The position numbers and the translations under genes were made by a program. From contig CALQCC020000040.1 of assembly GCA_943328975.2 (NCBI GenBank), forward strand, positions 1 through 38,483: a stretch of DNA of 38,483 bases. The letters are read 5' to 3'. Each line of letters begins with the position of its first letter. Positions within the stretch are counted from its first letter, which is position 1. Positions 29,235 to 38,211 of this stretch are shown here, in pieces. A model generated the notes under the pieces. The model was given only the letters and a program-made list of their open reading frames with translations. It searched no databases and was not told the origin of the DNA. Source of the stretch: Bordetella parapertussis. GTDB taxonomy: Bacteria > Acidobacteriota > Terriglobia > Bryobacterales > Bryobacteraceae.

Positions 29235-31826
29235 ATGTCAGACGCGTCGACCGCCACTACGCCGCTCATGCGGCAGTATCACGGCATTAAACAACAAGTT
29301 CCGAATGCCCTCCTCTTCTTCCGGCTGGGAGATTTCTACGAACTCTTTTTCGATGACGCGGTAACCGCCGCCCGCGAACTGGAGATCACGCTCACCTCCC
29401 GCAACAAAGAGAAGGAGCACGCCATCCCCATGTGCGGCGTGCCCTATCACTCCGCCGAAAACCACATCGCGCGCCTGATCCAAAAAGGGTATCGAGTAGC
29501 TGTCTGCGATCAGACCGAAGAAGCCTCCGCCGCCAAGAAGCTGGTCCGCCGCGAAGTGACGCGCATCGTCACGCCCGGCACAGCGATGAACGCGCAACTG
29601 CTGCGGTCGCACGAAAACAATTATCTTGCGGCCGTCATGCCGTCCCCCGATAAGACCGTCAACCGAGCCGGGATCGCCCACGTTGACATCTCCACAGGCG
29701 AATTTCGCGCCACCGAAGTAGATCTGTCCGACGCCGCAGCAGCCCTCGAAACCTTGAACGCGCGCGAAGCCGTGGTCCCCGCAGGAGTCGCCGTCACACT
29801 TCCCTGCCTCAAGACCGAAGTCGATGGCTGGCTCTTTGAATCCGACTATGCCGCGCGCAGCCTGTGCGATCACTTTCACCTGCTGTCCCTGGACGGCTGC
29901 GGCCTGGAGAACCGCCCCCTCGCCACCGGAGCCGCTGCAGCGATCCTTTACTACCTCCGCGAAACGCAACGCACCGCGCTCGACCATCTGGAACGCCCCG
30001 CGTTCTACGACCGCGCCAACGCGCTAGTCCTCGATGCGACGACCGTCCGCAATCTCGAACTAGTCGAGCCTCTGTTCGCCGGAGAATCGAAAGACTCGAC
30101 GCTGCTCCACGTGCTCGACCGCACCCGCACAGGGATGGGTGGCCGCCTCCTCCGCCGTCGCTTACTCTCTCCGTCCATCGACCTCGATGAGATCCAGTAT
30201 CGTCTCGACGCCATCGAAGAACTCCACGCAGCGACCATCCTACGAGCCGAACTCGCCAAGGACCTCGGCTCGATCCTCGACCTGGAACGCCTGCTGTCGA
30301 AAGTGTCGCTTTCCTCCGCGGGCCCGCGCGACCTTCACGCTCTCGCGCGTTCCCTCGCGATCATCCCCTCGCTCAAGCAGCGTCTCCAGCCGACCAAGGC
30401 CACCCGTCTCCGCGAACTTATTGATCGCCTCGATGAAGTCGCCGACGTCCGTGACCGCATTCTAGAAACCCTCAGCGATGAACCACCCGTGAACCTCAAC
30501 GACGGTAGCGTCATCCGCGCCGGTTGCGATACCGCCCTTGACGAACTCCGAGACATCTCTCTGAACGGCAAGACCTACCTCGCCCAGATCGAACAGCGCG
30601 AACGGCTCCGCACCGGCATCTCCTCTTTGAAGGTCCGCTTCAACAACGTCTTCGGCTACTACATCGAGATCTCCAAGGCGAACATGCATCTGGTTCCGCC
30701 CGACTACGACCGCAAGCAGACACTGGTCAACGCCGAACGCTTCACCACACCGAAGCTCAAGGAACTGGAAGTCAAAATCCTCGAAGCCGAAGAGAAGATG
30801 CTCGCCATCGAACGCACCATGTTCGAGGCACTGCGCGTCCACGCCTCCTCGCAAGCTGCGCGCATTAAGGCCACCGCAGCCGCAGTCGCCGAACTTGACG
30901 TGACGGTCGCCCTAACCGACATCGCCGTAGAGAATCGCTACTCCCGACCCAAGTTCTCCGACTCCGGAGAAATGCGCGTCATCGCCGGCCGCCACCCTGT
31001 CATCGAGAAACTCGCCGAGCGCGACGCCCAGCGTTTCATCGCCAACGACGTCTACTTCCACCCGACCTCGCAATTCATCGCCATCATCACCGGACCCAAC
31101 ATGGGCGGCAAGTCCACTTATCTTCGCCAGACCGCTTTGCTCTCGATCCTGGCGCAAATGGGCTCCTACGTGCCCGCCGAAAGCGCTTTAGTACCCATCG
31201 TCGATCGCGTTTTTACCCGCATTGGGGCTGCTGATAATCTCGCGCGCGGACGATCTACGTTTATGGTCGAAATGACGGAGACCGCGGTGATCCTAAATAC
31301 CGCGACCCCGCGCAGCCTGATTGTCCTCGACGAAATCGGTCGCGGCACTGCGACCTACGATGGGCTCTCGCTCGCCTGGGCCGTCGTCGAACATATACAC
31401 CGCGAGATCGGAGCCAAGACGCTGTTCGCCACGCATTATCACGAACTGACCGCGCTGGAACAACAAATGGAAGGCGTGCGCAACCTGCATGTTTCCGTGA
31501 AAGAATCCGGCGACCAAATTCTATTCCTTCGCAAAGTAGAACCCGGAGCCGCCGACAAGAGCTATGGCATCGAAGTCGCCCGCCTGGCAGCGTTACCGAT
31601 GAGCGTCATCGTCCGTGCCCGTCAGATCCTGGCGCTGCACGAATCCGCCGAGCATTCGGTCACCGAAGAGTTGTCCCCCCGCCCCGCCCCCGTGCAGATC
31701 CAGTTATTCGAAACCGCCAACCCGCACGTGGTCGAACGAATCCGCGCAATAAACATCGACGAGTTGCGCCCCATCGAGGCGCTACAGCTATTGCACGAAG
31801 TTCAACAGGAGCTCAAGAAACATTGA
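29235..31826 (+). CDS. mutS: DNA mismatch repair protein MutS
   Basis: 863 residues, full-length MutS. The mismatch-reading motif FYE is at 34-36 (GDFYELFF). The connector and lever domains follow, with the clamp around 440-530. The ATPase domain has Walker A GPNMGGKST (620-628), Walker B LIVLDEIGRGT, and the switch FATHYHELTALE. The C-terminus has a short dimerisation helix ending LLHEVQQELKKH. It recognises base mismatches and recruits MutL (not in the window). It starts with a very short leader and no Shine-Dalgarno sequence. Its TGA overlaps the anmK start, so the two are coupled, as is common in related genomes. Confidence 0.98.
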   Translation: MSDASTATTPLMRQYHGIKQQVPNALLFFRLGDFYELFFDDAVTAARELEITLTSRNKEKEHAIPMCGVPYHSAENHIARLIQKGYRVAVCDQTEEASAAKKLVRREVTRIVTPGTAMNAQLLRSHENNYLAAVMPSPDKTVNRAGIAHVDISTGEFRATEVDLSDAAAALETLNAREAVVPAGVAVTLPCLKTEVDGWLFESDYAARSLCDHFHLLSLDGCGLENRPLATGAAAAILYYLRETQRTALDHLERPAFYDRANALVLDATTVRNLELVEPLFAGESKDSTLLHVLDRTRTGMGGRLLRRRLLSPSIDLDEIQYRLDAIEELHAATILRAELAKDLGSILDLERLLSKVSLSSAGPRDLHALARSLAIIPSLKQRLQPTKATRLRELIDRLDEVADVRDRILETLSDEPPVNLNDGSVIRAGCDTALDELRDISLNGKTYLAQIEQRERLRTGISSLKVRFNNVFGYYIEISKANMHLVPPDYDRKQTLVNAERFTTPKLKELEVKILEAEEKMLAIERTMFEALRVHASSQAARIKATAAAVAELDVTVALTDIAVENRYSRPKFSDSGEMRVIAGRHPVIEKLAERDAQRFIANDVYFHPTSQFIAIITGPNMGGKSTYLRQTALLSILAQMGSYVPAESALVPIVDRVFTRIGAADNLARGRSTFMVEMTETAVILNTATPRSLIVLDEIGRGTATYDGLSLAWAVVEHIHREIGAKTLFATHYHELTALEQQMEGVRNLHVSVKESGDQILFLRKVEPGAADKSYGIEVARLAALPMSVIVRARQILALHESAEHSVTEELSPRPAPVQIQLFETANPHVVERIRAINIDELRPIEALQLLHEVQQELKKH

Positions 31827-32932
31827 AAGTCTGTGGTGTCATGTCCGGCACGTCGCTCGATGGAATCGACGTCGCTGTCGTAGAGATCGCGCGTAGCCGC
31901 ATCCAGCCCATCATTTTCAAAACGGTTCCCTACTCCAAAGCGGTGCGCGAAGCACTGCTCAGCGTCTCCAACGGCATGACCCACACCGCGGTCATCGGAC
32001 GCCTGCACTTCTTGTTGGGCGAACTCTACGCCGACGCCATCAAGGCCACTTGCCATCGCCGCGTCCCCCTGAAATCCCTCGACCTCATCGGCATGCACGG
32101 CCAGACCATCTTCCACGAAGGTGCACCCGTCGAATATCTGGGCCACCGCATTGCCAGTACGCTGCAGATTGGTGACCCGGCCATCGTCGCCGAACGCACC
32201 GGCATCCGCACCATCTCGAATTTCCGGGAACGCGACATCGCCGCTGGAGGCCGAGGCGCTCCTTTGGTCCCTTACGTCGATCAACTGCTGTTCCGGCATC
32301 GAACGAAAACTCGGGTAGCCCTCAATATCGGAGGCATCGCCAACATCAGTGTAGTCTCTCCGAAAAAGCCCACCGTCGCCTTCGATACCGGCCCCGGCAA
32401 CATGGTGATCGACGCGCTCGTGCGTAAGTTGACCAACGGAAAACAGACTTGTGATCGCAATGGACAAATCGCCCGCTCCGCGGAAGTTCATTCCAAAATG
32501 CTCGACGGAATGCTGCGCGATCCGTACTTCAAACTCGCCCCGCCCAAGACCGCCGGCCGCGAACAGTTCGGTCAGGACTTCGCCACCGGCCTGATGGCCA
32601 CCGGAGTTCCTCTGGAAGAATTGATCGCCACTGCCACCGAGTTCACCGTCCGCTCCATCGCCCTGGCGATCGCAAAATTCGCCCCGCCCGAATCCGAAGT
32701 CATCGCATCCGGCGGAGGCATCCACAACACCTTCCTGATGCAGCGCCTGCGAGCCCTACTGCCCGCCGCCTCGCTTGTCACCAGTGCGGACTTCGGCATT
32801 GACCCCGACGCGAAAGAAGCGATTGCGTTTGCCGCGCTGGCCCACGAGTTTGTTCACCATCGACCGGCGAACCTGCCGTCGGCCACCGGCGCCCGCAGAC
32901 CCGTCCTGCTCGGCCGCGACACCCCCGCCTAA
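31823..32932 (+). CDS. anmK: Anhydro-N-acetylmuramic acid kinase
   Basis: 369 residues, standard length. It phosphorylates 1,6-anhydro-MurNAc from recycled peptidoglycan to MurNAc-6-P with ring opening. Sequence signatures: VMSGTSLDGIDVAVVE at the N-terminus (ATP site), IGMHGQTIFHEG, NIGGIANIS, FDTGPGNMVIDALV and the C-terminal ASGGGIHN. The start is TTG 31823, overlapping the mutS TGA and preceded by AGGAGC at 10 nt. No murQ or other recycling gene is next to it. A strong hairpin follows after about 60 bp. Confidence 0.96.
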   Translation: MKVCGVMSGTSLDGIDVAVVEIARSRIQPIIFKTVPYSKAVREALLSVSNGMTHTAVIGRLHFLLGELYADAIKATCHRRVPLKSLDLIGMHGQTIFHEGAPVEYLGHRIASTLQIGDPAIVAERTGIRTISNFRERDIAAGGRGAPLVPYVDQLLFRHRTKTRVALNIGGIANISVVSPKKPTVAFDTGPGNMVIDALVRKLTNGKQTCDRNGQIARSAEVHSKMLDGMLRDPYFKLAPPKTAGREQFGQDFATGLMATGVPLEELIATATEFTVRSIALAIAKFAPPESEVIASGGGIHNTFLMQRLRALLPAASLVTSADFGIDPDAKEAIAFAALAHEFVHHRPANLPSATGARRPVLLGRDTPA

Positions 32933-32989
32933 ACTCATCCGCTCGTCCAGCACGTGCCGTATGTAGCTTCTCATGCGCATACAATGCAG

Positions 32990-33021
32990 CACGGCCCACG
33001 CACGTGAATGCGTGGGCCGTG
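32990..33021. terminator. Bidirectional terminator-like hairpin between convergent genes
   Basis: CACGGCCCACGCA (32990-33002) and TGCGTGGGCCGTG (33009-33021) form a perfect 13-bp stem with loop CGTGAA. No T-run on either side. It sits between the ends of anmK (+) and leuD (-), where a shared transcription end is expected. Confidence 0.6.
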
Positions 33022-33073
33022 GTAACTCCGTAAAACACCAGCGGTTAATTAGTTGGAACAGTTGTGACTATGC

Positions 33074-33667
33074 TTACTGCAGCGTGTTCACTGAATCAAC
33101 CCGCTTCGCCTCGAACGCCTTGATGGCCGCGTCCTGCTTGAGCATGTAGCCCAACTCATCGACGCCTTCCATCAAGCATTCTTTCGAGAACGGATCGATC
33201 GGAAACTGGACAGCCTTACCGTTCGGCAAGTGTAGCGTCTGGTTCGCCAGGTCAACCTTCAACACAGCGCCTGGGGACGCCAGCAGTTCCTTGTGAACGT
33301 CCACCGGCACGATGATTGGTAGCAGCCCGTTCTTCAACGAATTGCCCTTGAAGATGTCGGCGAACGAAGTGCTCACCACCGCGCGGAACCCGTACTGCGT
33401 CAGCGCCCACGGAGCATGCTCGCGCGAGCTGCCACAACCGAAGTTGTCGCCGGCCACGAGAATCTGTGCGCCCTTGGACTCCGGCTTGTTGAGCGGGAAG
33501 TCGGCCTTCAGCGTGCCGTCTTCATTCGTGCGCCAGTCGCGGAAGAGGCCGTCACCCAAACCTTCTTTGGTGATCGACTTCAAATACCGCGCCGGAATAA
33601 TTTGATCGGTGTCGATGTTCTCCACAGCCACCACGACCGTCTTGCTTTCCAATTGTGCGAATTTCAT
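33074..33667 (-). CDS. leuD: 3-isopropylmalate dehydratase small subunit
   Basis: 197 residues. With LeuC it isomerises 2-isopropylmalate to 3-isopropylmalate in leucine synthesis. Swivel-domain motifs: [13 protein letters not shown] near the start, [17 protein letters not shown] in the middle (substrate contact), and [16 protein letters not shown]. Last gene of the leuB-leuC-leuD run; its ATG shares one base with the leuC stop (TAATG), so translation is coupled. Longer than the shortest archaeal-type subunits, matching the bacterial form of about 200 residues. Confidence 0.96.
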   Translation of the reverse strand: MKFAQLESKTVVVAVENIDTDQIIPARYLKSITKEGLGDGLFRDWRTNEDGTLKADFPLNKPESKGAQILVAGDNFGCGSSREHAPWALTQYGFRAVVSTSFADIFKGNSLKNGLLPIIVPVDVHKELLASPGAVLKVDLANQTLHLPNGKAVQFPIDPFSKECLMEGVDELGYMLKQDAAIKAFEAKRVDSVNTLQ

Positions 33668-35067
33668 TACGCCAATGTCCTCACGTCAGTCACCACACCC
33701 GTTATCGCCGATGCCGCCGCCGTCTGCGGGCTTGCGAGGAACGTACGTCCACCCTTGCCCTGCCGGCCTTCGAAGTTACGATTGCTGGTCGACACGCTGT
33801 ATTGTCCCGGCGACAACTCATCACCGTTCATCGCCAGACACATCGAGCAACCCGCTTCGCGGAAGTCCGCTCCAGCCTCACGGAAGATCTTATCGAGCCC
33901 TTCCGCTTCGGCCTGCTTCTTCACCTGCTGCGAACCCGGCACCACGAGCATGCGAACGTTCGGGCTCACCTTGCGACCCTTGATCACTGCCGCAGCAGCA
34001 CGCAAATCACTGATGCGCGAATTGGTGCAGCTACCGACGAACACCACGTCGATCTTGTGACCCGCCATCGGCTTGCCCGGCTGCAGATCCATGTACTTCA
34101 GCGCCTTGATGAGATCGGCCTTCTGTCCCGCGTCCGACATCGATGCCGGATCAGGAATCGATCCCGAGACAGGAATGCCCATGCCCGGGTTCGTGCCGAA
34201 CGTCACCATCGGTTCCAGCGTGCTCGCATCGAGCACCAAGCGGTGCGCATACGTCGCGCCTTCGTCGGTCGGCAACTGCTTCCAACGAGCCACTGCCGCA
34301 TCCCAAGCCGCACCCTTCGGCGCAAACTCACGACCCGCAATATATTGGTACGTCGTATCGTCCGGCGCGACCAATCCAGCCCGCGCGCCGCCTTCGATCG
34401 ACATGTTGCAGATCGTCATGCGCTCTTCCATCGACAAGCCGCGAATCGCCGAGCCCGTGAATTCAAACACACACTCGGTGCCGCCGCCAATGCCGATCTT
34501 CGCGATCACGGCCAGGATAATATCCTTCGCCGCAACGCCCGGACGAAGCTGCCCGTCCACGCGGATTTCATAGGTCTTCGAAGGCTGCTGCAGCAAACAC
34601 TGCGATGCCAGCACGTGCCCGACCTGGCTGGTGCCGATGCCGAACGCCAGCGCGCCAAACGCCCCGTGCGTAGCCGTGTGGCTATCGCCGCAGACAATCG
34701 TCATGCCCGGTTGCGTCAAACCCTGCTCGGGTCCAATGACGTGCACGATGCCCTGGTGGTCGCTCATACGGTTGTAGAGGCGAATCCCAAAGTCCGCGCA
34801 ATTCTTTTCCATCTGTGCGAGCTGCGCCGCGCCGTTCTTATCCAGCACCGGCAGATCACGCGACGTTGTCGGTGTGCTGTGATCCATCGTTGCAATCGTC
34901 AAGTCCGGACGCCGGACCTTCAGCCCGCGATCCCGCAATTCCTGAAACGCCTGCGGTGACGTCACTTCATGACAAAGGTGCAGGTCGATGAACAACAGCG
35001 CCGGAGCTCCGGCCTGTTGCGCAACAACGTGGTTGTCCCAAATCTTTTCTACGATTGTTCGTGCCAT
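33667..35067 (-). CDS. leuC: 3-isopropylmalate dehydratase large subunit
   Basis: 466 residues. It carries the labile [4Fe-4S] cluster of the isopropylmalate isomerase. Cluster ligands are in [15 protein letters not shown] and [13 protein letters not shown]; other family motifs are [17 protein letters not shown] at the start, [19 protein letters not shown] (with V before it) and the closing [17 protein letters not shown]. Coupled at both ends by TAATG overlaps (leuB stop/leuC start and leuC stop/leuD start). Cytoplasmic. Oxygen-sensitive like aconitase. Confidence 0.97.
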   Translation of the reverse strand: MARTIVEKIWDNHVVAQQAGAPALLFIDLHLCHEVTSPQAFQELRDRGLKVRRPDLTIATMDHSTPTTSRDLPVLDKNGAAQLAQMEKNCADFGIRLYNRMSDHQGIVHVIGPEQGLTQPGMTIVCGDSHTATHGAFGALAFGIGTSQVGHVLASQCLLQQPSKTYEIRVDGQLRPGVAAKDIILAVIAKIGIGGGTECVFEFTGSAIRGLSMEERMTICNMSIEGGARAGLVAPDDTTYQYIAGREFAPKGAAWDAAVARWKQLPTDEGATYAHRLVLDASTLEPMVTFGTNPGMGIPVSGSIPDPASMSDAGQKADLIKALKYMDLQPGKPMAGHKIDVVFVGSCTNSRISDLRAAAAVIKGRKVSPNVRMLVVPGSQQVKKQAEAEGLDKIFREAGADFREAGCSMCLAMNGDELSPGQYSVSTSNRNFEGRQGKGGRTFLASPQTAAASAITGVVTDVRTLA

Positions 35068-36119
35068 TAAAGAGCCTCGCTGACTGCTGCGCCAACTTCG
35101 TCCGTAGTCGCCGGCTTGCCCTTGGGTCGCAGATCGGCCGTGACCTTACCCGACGCCAAAACCTTACCCACAGCCTCGTTCACCGCGTTCGCTTCCTTCA
35201 TCAAGCCGAACGTGTATTCGAGCATCGCGGCCACTGAGCCAATCGCGCCCAGAGGATTCGCCTTGTTCTGACCCGCAATATCCGGAGCCGAACCATGCAC
35301 CGGCTCATACAAACCCTTGGTGTCGCCGAGCGATGCCGAAGGCAGCATCCCAATCGACCCGGCCAGAATCCCGCCCACGTCGCTGAGAATATCGCCGAAC
35401 GTATTTTCGGTCAGCATCACGTCGAACTGCGTCGGCTTCAGCACCATCTGCATGGCCGCGTTATCCACCAGCATGTGCTCGAGCTTCACGTCCGGATACT
35501 GCTTCGCCACGTCGATCACAACCAGCCGCCAGAACTGCGACACTTCCAGCACGTTCGACTTGTCCACGCTGGTCAAAAGCTTGCGACGATTGCGCGCCAA
35601 CTTGAACGCCGTGTGCGTAACGCGTTCCACTTCCTTGCGCGTGTACGACATGGTGTTGAAGCCGCGCTCCGCCGTGATGCCGCGAGGCTCGCCGTAATAC
35701 AGCCCACCCGTCAGCTCGCGCACGATCAACATGTCCGTGCCTTCGACCACGTGGTTCTTCAAAGGAGAAGAATCCACCAGTTCCGGATACGTCCGCACCG
35801 GCCGCAAGTTCGCATACACGTCGAGCACGCGACGGATCGCCAGCAAGCCCGCTTCAGGACGTTGCAGCGGAGGCGCCGCATCGAACTCCGGCAGACCCAC
35901 CGAGCCCATCAGCGTCGCGTCGGCCTTCAAGCACAGCTCTTCCGTCTCTTTCGGAAACGGAGTGCCGGTCTTATGGATGGCGATGCCGCCCAACAGACCT
36001 TCGCTCAACTCCAGCGTGTGTCCAAACTTCTTCGCGACTGCATGAAGGACTTGAGTGGCCGCGCGGGTCACTTCCAGCCCAATTCCGTCGCCGGGTAGGA
36101 TAAGGATTTTCAGATTCAT
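35067..36119 (-). CDS. leuB: 3-isopropylmalate dehydrogenase
   Basis: 350 residues from ATG 36119, chosen because the Rossmann-like start [17 protein letters not shown] begins there and GGAG lies 9 nt upstream; a longer frame adds 12 residues without a site. It oxidatively decarboxylates 3-isopropylmalate with NAD+. Motifs: [42 protein letters not shown], the metal site [14 protein letters not shown], and the NAD loop [18 protein letters not shown]. Its stop overlaps the leuC ATG. It lies 32 bp after marR on the same strand. Confidence 0.96.
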   Translation of the reverse strand: MNLKILILPGDGIGLEVTRAATQVLHAVAKKFGHTLELSEGLLGGIAIHKTGTPFPKETEELCLKADATLMGSVGLPEFDAAPPLQRPEAGLLAIRRVLDVYANLRPVRTYPELVDSSPLKNHVVEGTDMLIVRELTGGLYYGEPRGITAERGFNTMSYTRKEVERVTHTAFKLARNRRKLLTSVDKSNVLEVSQFWRLVVIDVAKQYPDVKLEHMLVDNAAMQMVLKPTQFDVMLTENTFGDILSDVGGILAGSIGMLPSASLGDTKGLYEPVHGSAPDIAGQNKANPLGAIGSVAAMLEYTFGLMKEANAVNEAVGKVLASGKVTADLRPKGKPATTDEVGAAVSEAL

Positions 36120-36151
36120 TGGTGAACGCTCCATTTTCGCATGACTGCTTG

Positions 36152-36604
36152 TCACTTGTTCTCAGCAGCTTTTTCGCGCAATCGCGCGATGAGTTTCTCA
36201 GCAAACGCGCTGAACGCTGCCAACTCTTTCGGCGGAAGATCCGCCCAAACCTCTTCAATGGCCGCACTGCGCAGGTCCCGCAGTTTGTCCATAACCTTGA
36301 CGCCCTGCGCCGTGAGTTCGTAGTTCCTTTGGCGCGCGTCCCCTGTGCCGATCGACACACGAATCAGCTTCTTGTCGAGAAGTTGCCGTAGGAGCTTCGA
36401 GACCGCGCTCCCCGTATGATCCTGTTCCCGAGCAAACAGCGACGGCATGAAGTGCAGCGTCGCGATGCCCTCCATCACCCGCCACTGTGCCTCTGTAAGT
36501 CCGACAGCAGAAGCAAGCTGCGAGCGGCGCTTCGAAAACAAAGCCGAAGCTTGTTGAAGCTGCTCAATCGCGAGAAAGATCTTGCTGCGCTCGGGGGAAT
36601 TCAT
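36152..36604 (-). CDS. MarR-family transcriptional regulator
   Basis: 150 residues, a winged helix-turn-helix dimeric repressor. The recognition region is around LTEAQWRVMEGIATLHF and SAVSKLLRQLLDKKLIRVSI; the wing is GTGDARQRNYELTAQGVKVM. Ligand unknown. The promoter has TTGACT and TAGACT 17 bp apart, with the palindrome GTTAAC in between, a likely self-operator. The predicted leader is about 8 nt and there is no Shine-Dalgarno sequence. Directly upstream of leuB (32 bp), so it may co-transcribe with or regulate leuBCD. Confidence 0.88.
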   Translation of the reverse strand: MNSPERSKIFLAIEQLQQASALFSKRRSQLASAVGLTEAQWRVMEGIATLHFMPSLFAREQDHTGSAVSKLLRQLLDKKLIRVSIGTGDARQRNYELTAQGVKVMDKLRDLRSAAIEEVWADLPPKELAAFSAFAEKLIARLREKAAENK

Positions 36605-36618
36605 AGGCCGACAAGAAG

Positions 36619-36647
36619 AGTCTATCCGACATAGTTAACCAAGTCAA
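36619..36647 (-). promoter_or_regulatory. Promoter/operator of marR-leuBCD
   Basis: On the minus strand -35 TTGACT (36642-36647), 17-bp spacer, -10 TAGACT (36619-36624). The spacer contains GTTAAC (36634-36639), a 6-bp palindrome like the core of MarR-type sites. Predicted +1 near 36612, 8 nt before the ATG. Confidence 0.65.
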
Positions 36648-36659
36648 GCAGTTCTTGGG

Positions 36660-37091
36660 TTAGTGAATCGTTCCCCGGAGGTGTTGAGAGCGAACTGAAA
36701 CCGAACCTGGGAGTTCGAACTCGGTCGTCTCGCTTTGGCAGGAGGCATCGCCCTCATCGCACCAGCCACTCAGACTGAATGCAAAACTTACTTTAGCTTC
36801 GCAGTTGCCCGTGAAACAGGGCGTGAACCGCCATTCCGAAAGGGAGTTCTTAGCGACGCGCTCCAATATGGCGTGTCCCTTGGCGACGCGAATCGATTGA
36901 ACTTCGCCCCTAGGCCCGACGGTAGCAACCAGTTCCACCGTCGCTTCCACTGCGAACAGCCTCGCTGATTTCGGATAGTTGACACTGACAACCCGGAGCG
37001 GTGTGGGTGGATCAACCTGATTCTGCCCTACGGCATTCACGGTCAACAGGCCGAGCAAAACGAATGAAGCTAGGTTCACCACCGGTGACAT
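36660..37091 (-). CDS. TonB C-terminal-like exported protein
   Basis: 143 residues from ATG 37091 (site AGGGA about 7 nt upstream). N-terminal hydrophobic signal (VVNLASFVLLGLLTVNAVGQ). The central part has the TonB C-terminal pattern: YPKSARLFAVEATVELVATV, GPRGEVQSIRVAKGH, and SLSEWRFTPC. The Pro-rich linker of a true TonB is missing, so it may act as a small periplasmic TonB-like or adaptor protein rather than a full energy transducer. Extra cysteines (CFTGNCE, CDEGDASC) could form disulfides. It lies downstream of the NHL-propeller gene, same strand. Confidence 0.7.
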   Translation of the reverse strand: MSPVVNLASFVLLGLLTVNAVGQNQVDPPTPLRVVSVNYPKSARLFAVEATVELVATVGPRGEVQSIRVAKGHAILERVAKNSLSEWRFTPCFTGNCEAKVSFAFSLSGWCDEGDASCQSETTEFELPGSVSVRSQHLRGTIH

Positions 37092-37118
37092 TGAACTATC
37101 CCTACTTGAGTATCCCAC

Positions 37119-37139
37119 TTCGCCAGCGTGCTGGACGAA
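37119..37139 (-). other. Hairpin between the NHL and TonB-like genes
   Basis: On the minus strand CCAGC/GCTGG (37130-37134 and 37123-37127) pair around a 2-nt loop, extended by TTCG/CGAA with one bulged base. It overlaps the 3' part of the intergenic space between the two co-directional genes. It could attenuate or process the transcript; no T-run. Confidence 0.35.
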
Positions 37140-37141
37140 CT

Positions 37142-38059
37142 TCACTTGCGCGGTTTCAGGAGGACCAACTGGCTGCCCCTCGTGGCGGGCAAGAGTGTAC
37201 CGTCGGACCCAATGGCAAGTTCGTGCGAACGAACTTCAAACTTTCCCAGGATCTTGCCGCTAGTCAGGTCAATCTTGACGACATTAAACTCGTTGTCGAG
37301 CGAAACGCCTTTTGGATGGGTTGCAGCATAGAACTCGCCCGTCTGGCTGAACGCGACGGTGTAAAATTGCCCACCATATTTCCACTCACCCAAGAACTTA
37401 CCCTGTTGGTTAAACCATTGAACGCGGCCATTCTCGCGATCGGCGACATAGAGGTTTTCATCAGGACCAATCGCGATCGAATGGACCGTATCGAACTCTC
37501 CCGGTCCATTGCCGTGCTTACCCCACTGCCGAATCGTCTTACCGGTCGCATCGTACTCAATAACACGCGCGTTACAGTAACCATCGGAAACGAAAACGTG
37601 ACCGCTCTTCGCGAAGGCAATATCGGTCGCACCGCAGAAGTCCTTAGTTTTATCCGGTATATCTCCAACCGCGATTTCAAGAAGCTTTTTGCCCTCTGGC
37701 GTAAACTTGTAAATCATCGAGGTGTTGGCATCCAAGGTCCACACGTTACCAGCCGGGTCAATGCGGATACCGTGAGGGATCTTGAACATTCCTTTGCCCC
37801 AAGACCGAATGAACTTTCCCTGGGGATTAAGAACGACGATTGGATCGCCGTTTGCCGGTCGATGAATAACGTAAATATTCCCTCGCTTGTCGGTCGTCAC
37901 CGCTGAGATCCCCTCGAACATCAGCGGCGGGCTAACCTGAAGATCGATTCGCTGGACTGCAAGTTGGGGCACGGTCTTCAGCAGTCCGCGCAGTCGATCT
38001 GAATCTCCGTCCTGCCCGAAGACTGGTACAAGCGCAAGAAGAACTAAGAGGAAAACCAT
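37142..38059 (-). CDS. Exported NHL-repeat six-bladed beta-propeller protein
   Basis: 305 residues from ATG 38059, which opens a signal peptide (MVFLLVLLALVPVFGQDG) and lies exactly 7 nt after TAGACT; a longer version from 38134 adds a polar stretch. NHL-type blades recur: ISAVTTDKRGNIYVI, IPHGIRIDPAGNVWTLD, GATDIAFAKSGHVFVSDG, VHSIAIGPDENLYVADREN and FYTVAFSQTGEFYAAT. Probably a periplasmic binding protein or lyase-like propeller; ligand unknown. No Shine-Dalgarno sequence. It sits between leuA and the TonB-like gene, with no obvious link to leucine synthesis. Confidence 0.82.
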   Translation of the reverse strand: MVFLLVLLALVPVFGQDGDSDRLRGLLKTVPQLAVQRIDLQVSPPLMFEGISAVTTDKRGNIYVIHRPANGDPIVVLNPQGKFIRSWGKGMFKIPHGIRIDPAGNVWTLDANTSMIYKFTPEGKKLLEIAVGDIPDKTKDFCGATDIAFAKSGHVFVSDGYCNARVIEYDATGKTIRQWGKHGNGPGEFDTVHSIAIGPDENLYVADRENGRVQWFNQQGKFLGEWKYGGQFYTVAFSQTGEFYAATHPKGVSLDNEFNVVKIDLTSGKILGKFEVRSHELAIGSDGTLLPATRGSQLVLLKPRK

Positions 38060-38066
38060 GGGACCG

Positions 38067-38072
38067 AGTCTA
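38067..38072 (-). promoter_or_regulatory. Putative -10 (TAGACT) of a leaderless transcript
   Basis: TAGACT on the minus strand, then 7 nt, then ATG 38059. No Shine-Dalgarno sequence between. Same layout as at 1729, 1752 and 739. The -35 region is weak. Confidence 0.45.
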
Positions 38073-38211
38073 CCATTCTGGCAGTGGCTTCTAATCGGGA
38101 TTGCCTGCGCAAGGCACTTCCTCTTGAGAGGCATAGCGAGATTGCTTCCGTGTGGTCGGCAAATCCGAAGCTACTTTGAGCAGACGTTGCCTGTGATTTC
38201 TTACTGAATCC

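Noticed and set aside
31802-32725. 307-codon minus-strand frame over anmK
   Set aside because: Shadow of anmK; no recognisable family and no start signals.
33655-34959. 434-codon plus-strand frame over leuC
   Set aside because: Arg/His-rich translation, fully antisense to leuC, no domain and no ribosome site.
37092-37145. Longer start for the TonB-like gene
   Set aside because: It would overlap the end of the NHL gene and put a polar stretch before the signal peptide; ATG 37091 has its own ribosome site.
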